The position numbers and the translations under genes were made by a program. A stretch of 64,000 nucleotides of DNA from Ctena decussata (Eukaryota > Mollusca > Bivalvia > Lucinida > Lucinidae), in the NCBI GenBank assembly GCA_963989385.1, contig OZ022508.1:53049087-53113086 (forward strand), written 5' to 3'. How positions within the stretch are numbered: the stretch's first letter is position 1; every line of letters begins with the position of its first letter. Of this stretch, positions 59,815 through 64,000 are shown one piece after another. Under the pieces are notes generated by a model. The model worked only from the letters and a program-made list of their open reading frames with translations. It did no database searches and was not told the origin of the DNA.

Positions 59815-60420
59815 ATGAAAGTGGTCAAAGTACCCAAATCGTAAGTCCGAACTCGTAAGCCATTTAAACATTGACAATTCCGGAATATTCTAGATACATA
59901 GATATGAACCCCAAAACAGAGATGTGATCAGATGCTCGCGAGTAGTAAGCATCACCTGCCTATTATAATACACCCGCCATATCTATGTATCAGTGGAAAA
60001 AGACAGTGGAAATGAAAGTCCGGTATTTGAAAGCCTAACTAAGCTTCGGCGTAGGCAATCAAAACGGAAATTAGTTAGTGTCTCCCATAAAACTTTTTAA
60101 CTGCCGACACAAGCTTTACTTTATGATAACCCTGTGTCAACAGTTTACTGGTGAATAGCTTCCCTGTTTCAACAAAGTCTTGATATTCGAAACAGGCTCT
60201 AGCATAGCTGACTTGCTGAGAGACATAAATTCCGTATGCAGATGCCTAATGGATATTACTCCTCAAAAATTGAAAGTTAACTATGGGAAAATTGAAGTCG
60301 TCCCTCTTGTTGTAAATCCAAGTAACAAGCTTTTGAATGGCATAGTGACTTCCTCTGATAGGATACTCATTCGTCTCAATTATGTTTATCCGTGCGTATG
60401 TACTATTTGACACATGTCAC
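59815..60420 (-). mobile_element. RT-element 3' remnant, copy 3
   Basis: Matches 3314-4000 through GTCCGAACTCGTAAGCCAT, ATGCTCGCGAGTAGTAAGCA, GTCTCCCATAAAACTTT and CAACAGTTTACTGGTGAATA. It is the end of the RT reading frame plus 3' tail, without the YIDD box. Confidence 0.6.
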
Positions 60421-61315
60421 ATTTTTATTGTCCTGTGATATGTCATCATTTGTGACAGTGCCTGACATTTTGAGTCTTGTGGAGGTGTTACGTTGACGTC
60501 ATTAAACGTTAAGGTGAGGTGGGAGTAATTGACAGAACTCATGATTTTATTCATACTTCCCTATATTGTACATTTTCAGTCCCTCTTTCAGAAAATGTAA
60601 TAAAAAGGGGGTGTCGCCGTTGTCGTTTTCAATATATCTGACCTCGAAAACGTCACTTTTTCCTCATTTTTGAACCGACGTTATATGGACGCTCTATGGA
60701 AAGCGCACTTTTTTGCACGTCTCTCTTGGATAAAAACCTTCATTCTGAGAAAACAAAACACATTTTTTTCTTTAAAAACTAACACAGTATGGCCAAACGA
60801 TAGAAGTTTACATTAAAGCAATAAAAATAGTAGGTCGCCGACTTAACCTTCGAGCTAAAGTGCATAAAATGCCCTGCGTGCTGTCTCTTTAGACTAAAAT
60901 GTTAACGTCGCGCATGGTGACGTTGACGTTACTTTACTTTTCGCGCCACGGCACGTATCAACCGTCGCTTATTGTAGGATCCCGTCAAAATTTGTCTAGG
61001 ACTTTCGTCACTCATGCTTGTCATCCTCGGTAAAGAGGATGAAGTACATTTTCTCTCAATACATTAGCCGTCTTGGCTAAATGTTCTTTAGTAATGATAA
61101 AAAAAAGGAATGGAAAACATTGCCATTATGCCTTTCCATACAGTTTACGCGCACCTGAGTGGACAAACACGCTGAAGCAACAACTTTAGGTGGGCTCCAC
61201 GTGTTATGACATTTGAGCAATTCCCTAGTCCTTTGTCGTTTCTACAGTGTAAGCGAGTCAAGTTTTCCAGTACGTGAGAACCTAAAATATTTTGCACTGC
61301 GACTGGACCTTGGCG
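60421..61315. other. Intergenic, no gene recognised
   Basis: No feature supported apart from scattered ACGTC / GTTGACGTC words near 60493 and 60920. Confidence 0.35.

Positions 61316-61316
<1 letters not shown>

Positions 61317-61372
<56 letters not shown>
61317..61372. repeat. (CT)n microsatellite
   Basis: About 27 uninterrupted CT units. Confidence 0.95.
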
Positions 61373-61377
<5 letters not shown>

Positions 61378-61849
61378 TGACTGTGAAAATGCAGCTTGAA
61401 TTCACTTTAGTGTCTAGGAGATTCAATGAAACGATTCTTTGATATACACTTGAAAAAAAAAATGAAGAAATGCAAGACAGAAAAATGAAAGAAAGGCAAG
61501 AAAAAGAAACGCCACATGTCTTTTAGCTTATTGACAGAGCGTTGAATTCTCGTATCAAGGTTGATAAAAGGCCCTGCTGATATTGCATCGATGATGATAC
61601 GGCTGCCTGGCGTTGTTCAAACGCTAGGGAAGTCTAAGAATTTTCAATATCACTGCAATGTGGCCTAATTCTAACTGATTAGTAGTCAATGTGTGGGTGG
61701 TATGATAACATCCCATTGCACACAGCTTTTCATTATCACATTACAATGGTTCTGATATGACTGAATAACTGTTAAAAAGGACGTAAAATATCCATCAATC
61801 CATCCATCCATCCCTCCATCCATCTATCTATCTGTGATAACACCCGAGG

Positions 61850-61930
61850 AGCCTCTGTTGCTCAGTAGGTTAAGCGCTGGCCTGCTGATCTAGCAATACC
61901 GGATTCGAGAACCGCTAGAAGCGGAAATCA
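61850..61930 (+). repeat. tRNA-like SINE head
   Basis: GCCTCTGTTGCTCAGTAGGT (A box), CTGGCCTGCTGATCTAGC and GGATTCGAGAACC (B box); GCGCTGGCCTGCTGATC is shared with the head at 32360-32430. A (CCAT)n-like tract is at 61795-61830. Confidence 0.55.
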
Positions 61931-63255
61931 AAAATACGTGGTCGAAGTGTAGACAGTGATCTGACTTCTTATTTCCATTTCATGAGGCTGTGTCGTATGA
62001 AATTTGTAATAAAATTATTTCAACAGCAGTTGCGAACTCCATCTAACAAACTGATGAGAAACTGTCAGAGAAAAATTTCCCGCAGGTAGTAACTAGCTAC
62101 ATTTTTTGCAGTTTCTTCGCTACGACACTTTCTATTTCCTTTTAATTTCATCCAACGCTCAGCCTTTGTATTTTGTAATCAGACTACGTGGTACATTTAA
62201 TCACAGAAGCGGATAATGTTGACGCAATCTTGTTTTCCTCAGACGGAATGTTTGACGTCATTACGTAACGTTGCGACAGAAACTGCCGCAGGGCGGCGCT
62301 GAATTACTCCCACCTCACCTTAAATGAAAGTGACGTCATAAAATGTGCATTTAAAGTTAATTGGATTTTTGCGCTCTGACTAATAAGTTTCAAAGCGTCA
62401 ACTGAAGTTTCTACTGGCGTCTTTAATTTTCTTCATCTACACTCTTTTAAAAATGTTCGCATTATAGATCTTTGAAAAGCGATGTCAAGAACCAGAGTTA
62501 TAAAAGTTTATCCAGCTGTTATGTAAATTGTATCCAATCAGTGAAACGAAAACAAAAAATCGGGTTGGTTTTCAAAAACTCGGGTTTGCTTTTGCAGTAA
62601 GCCTTGGCGCTATTGCTTTGTGCTTCTCGAAATCTATTCTGGAAGCACTAATAAATATGAAAATGTTAAAATAAAAATTTCCGATTTTCGCTCTATAAGG
62701 CTCAAAATGTCAGACACTGTCACATTTAGTAATGGGCTTAACTATCCAGTTTAAGTTGCATTGTTTTTGCTCATCATGTACACAGAAATATTGATTATTT
62801 TCAGCTGTTCGTATGTTGTATTAGTGTTAGTGATTTGTTAAGTAAAGCAAAGCTAGTATTTGTTTATATAAATAAAATTATGTTTTAACTTACAGCATTG
62901 TATTTTCCGTATGTATGGCATACATGTCCTCGGCAGCTAAGCTTCAGAAACATGATACGAATTTTCCCCAAGGAAAGCTTCTACGGTGATAATACGCCAG
63001 TGAAGTCAGTTCAAAATTTCACATCAATAGACGCAGGAATAAAGCTAAAGACACCATAAGAATTGACCACCGTGTTTCACCTCTAAGCGAATAACACCCT
63101 TTAAAATAATAAAAACTATTCTCCCATTTTATGAACACAGAAACAACAAAACTTATGTGTATTGGCTGACCACAAGGCACAAGAGGCCTTATGGGAGGCC
63201 TTATGGTAAATAACAGAAATACAACCTTAAAGAGTTCTTTCAAGAGCATAGAAGG
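61931..63255. other. Intergenic, no gene recognised
   Basis: AT-rich; no coding or repeat structure supported. Confidence 0.35.
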
Positions 63256-63400
63256 AGCATGGTCCATACTTCGAAGTTTCGGCTATTGAAGTCTAATCAG
63301 TGACCCTGACAATATCTGGCGACGAAAGCCAGAAAAGGCATGCGGAAATTTCTTTACTTTTAATAAGGCAGTCGATTCAAAGACTGATTAGGCTTCCAGC
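63256..63400 (-). repeat. Solo inverted copy of the ~385-bp tandem unit
   Basis: The complement contains CTGGCTTTCGTCGCC, GTCAGGGTCACTGATTAGAC and CCGAAACTTCGAAGTATGG, as in the 42.2-43.8-kb array. Confidence 0.75.
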
Positions 63401-63421
63401 AACCCAAACAAATTTCATAAT

Positions 63422-63663
63422 CGAGCCGCGACACGAAAACTAACAACAACAAAGTGTCTGCACGCAAAGCGCAGACTCAAAACAGCCTGAGCATCCGCCC
63501 ATGCTGATCAGATTCTTCCCTAAGCGCTTAAAGGGTAGCCAAGGGCCAAAGCTACCTCCATGCGACCGGCGAAGACTTTGATCAGACTGGGCGGATGCCC
63601 AGGCTGATCTGAGTCTGCGCTGGGCGCACAACAGTTTTGTTGGTTTTCTCGTGTCGCGGCTCA
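63422..63663. mobile_element. GAGCCGCGACACG fold-back MITE, copy I
   Basis: Left arm worn (ACGAAAACTAACAACAACAA); right arm near consensus, ending TTTTCTCGTGTCGCGGCTCA. Confidence 0.85.
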
Positions 63664-64000
63664 ATTATATACATTGTAAATCCTCATCAACAGTCTTGAC
63701 AGCTAGACCTACAATATAGTTTTGTGCATTTAATTACGACATACTGTTACTGTTACAAATTCCTAGTAATAATAAAGACGACAGAACACGCAAACTGATT
63801 TATTACATGCTCAATCTCTGAAATCAAAGGTGTTATGGCTCGCGGCTAAAGACATAATTCCTGCAAACAATAAAACAAAATACTGCGATAAAACAGTTGA
63901 AGACTCGATAAAAAGAAATCAGTTTGTCGCATAGCCTTCCTTTTTGTATCGAGTTCTTTATTTTGAATTGATTGAATTCTACTAAAAGTTTTACCGATTT
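63664..64000. other. Right edge, no gene recognised
   Basis: AT-rich sequence with nothing supported. Confidence 0.35.

Overview
This is gene-poor, AT-rich, intron-rich animal DNA crowded with repeats. The tRNA-derived SINE heads, the bivalve-type tandem repeat at 12.5-13.8 kb, the CR1-type element with a 2A-like peptide and the receptor family all suggest a lophotrochozoan, most likely a bivalve mollusc. The species call is inference.

The host genes are two ionotropic glutamate receptor (iGluR) genes of the AMPA/kainate/delta-like type, arranged head to head. On the minus strand, five 5' exons (7991 down to 2941) encode a signal peptide and most of the amino-terminal domain; the rest lies beyond the left edge. 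On the plus strand, eleven exons (20517-55743) encode nearly a whole receptor: amino-terminal domain, ligand-binding S1 and S2, pore, M4 and cytoplasmic tail. Its signal-peptide exon was not found with confidence. All exons listed join in phase, and the two genes share intron phases and a 54/57-nt mini-exon, so they are paralogues. The plus-strand receptor has Met-Lys where most AMPA/kainate receptors have Q/R-Gln at the pore filter, and Asp at the amino-group-binding acidic position.

Nearly everything else is transposable elements, most of it inside the receptor introns. A nearly intact LINE (about 26460-32010, minus) has an L1-type ORF1, an endonuclease ORF that follows ORF1 in the same frame after a UGA, and an 897-codon RT ORF. 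It is nested in a DNA transposon, which sits in turn in an outer inverted repeat. A CR1-type LINE (46360-49824, minus) has a single frame with four in-frame stops and a 2A-like motif after a hydrophobic stretch. A broken ORF1 lies at 53461-54441, and remnants of a YIDD-box RT element lie near 2.5, 3.4-4.2 and 59.8-60.4 kb.

Non-autonomous repeats include a ~240-bp fold-back family in nine copies, other palindromic MITE families, mariner-like and pogo-like elements, a ~385-bp tandem array (42.2-43.8 kb), a GACGTC-rich 3 x ~78-bp array (57.2-57.4 kb), SINEs and microsatellites. No CRISPR array, rRNA, bacterial operon or convincing functional tRNA gene was seen. All calls come from reading the sequence; no database search was run.
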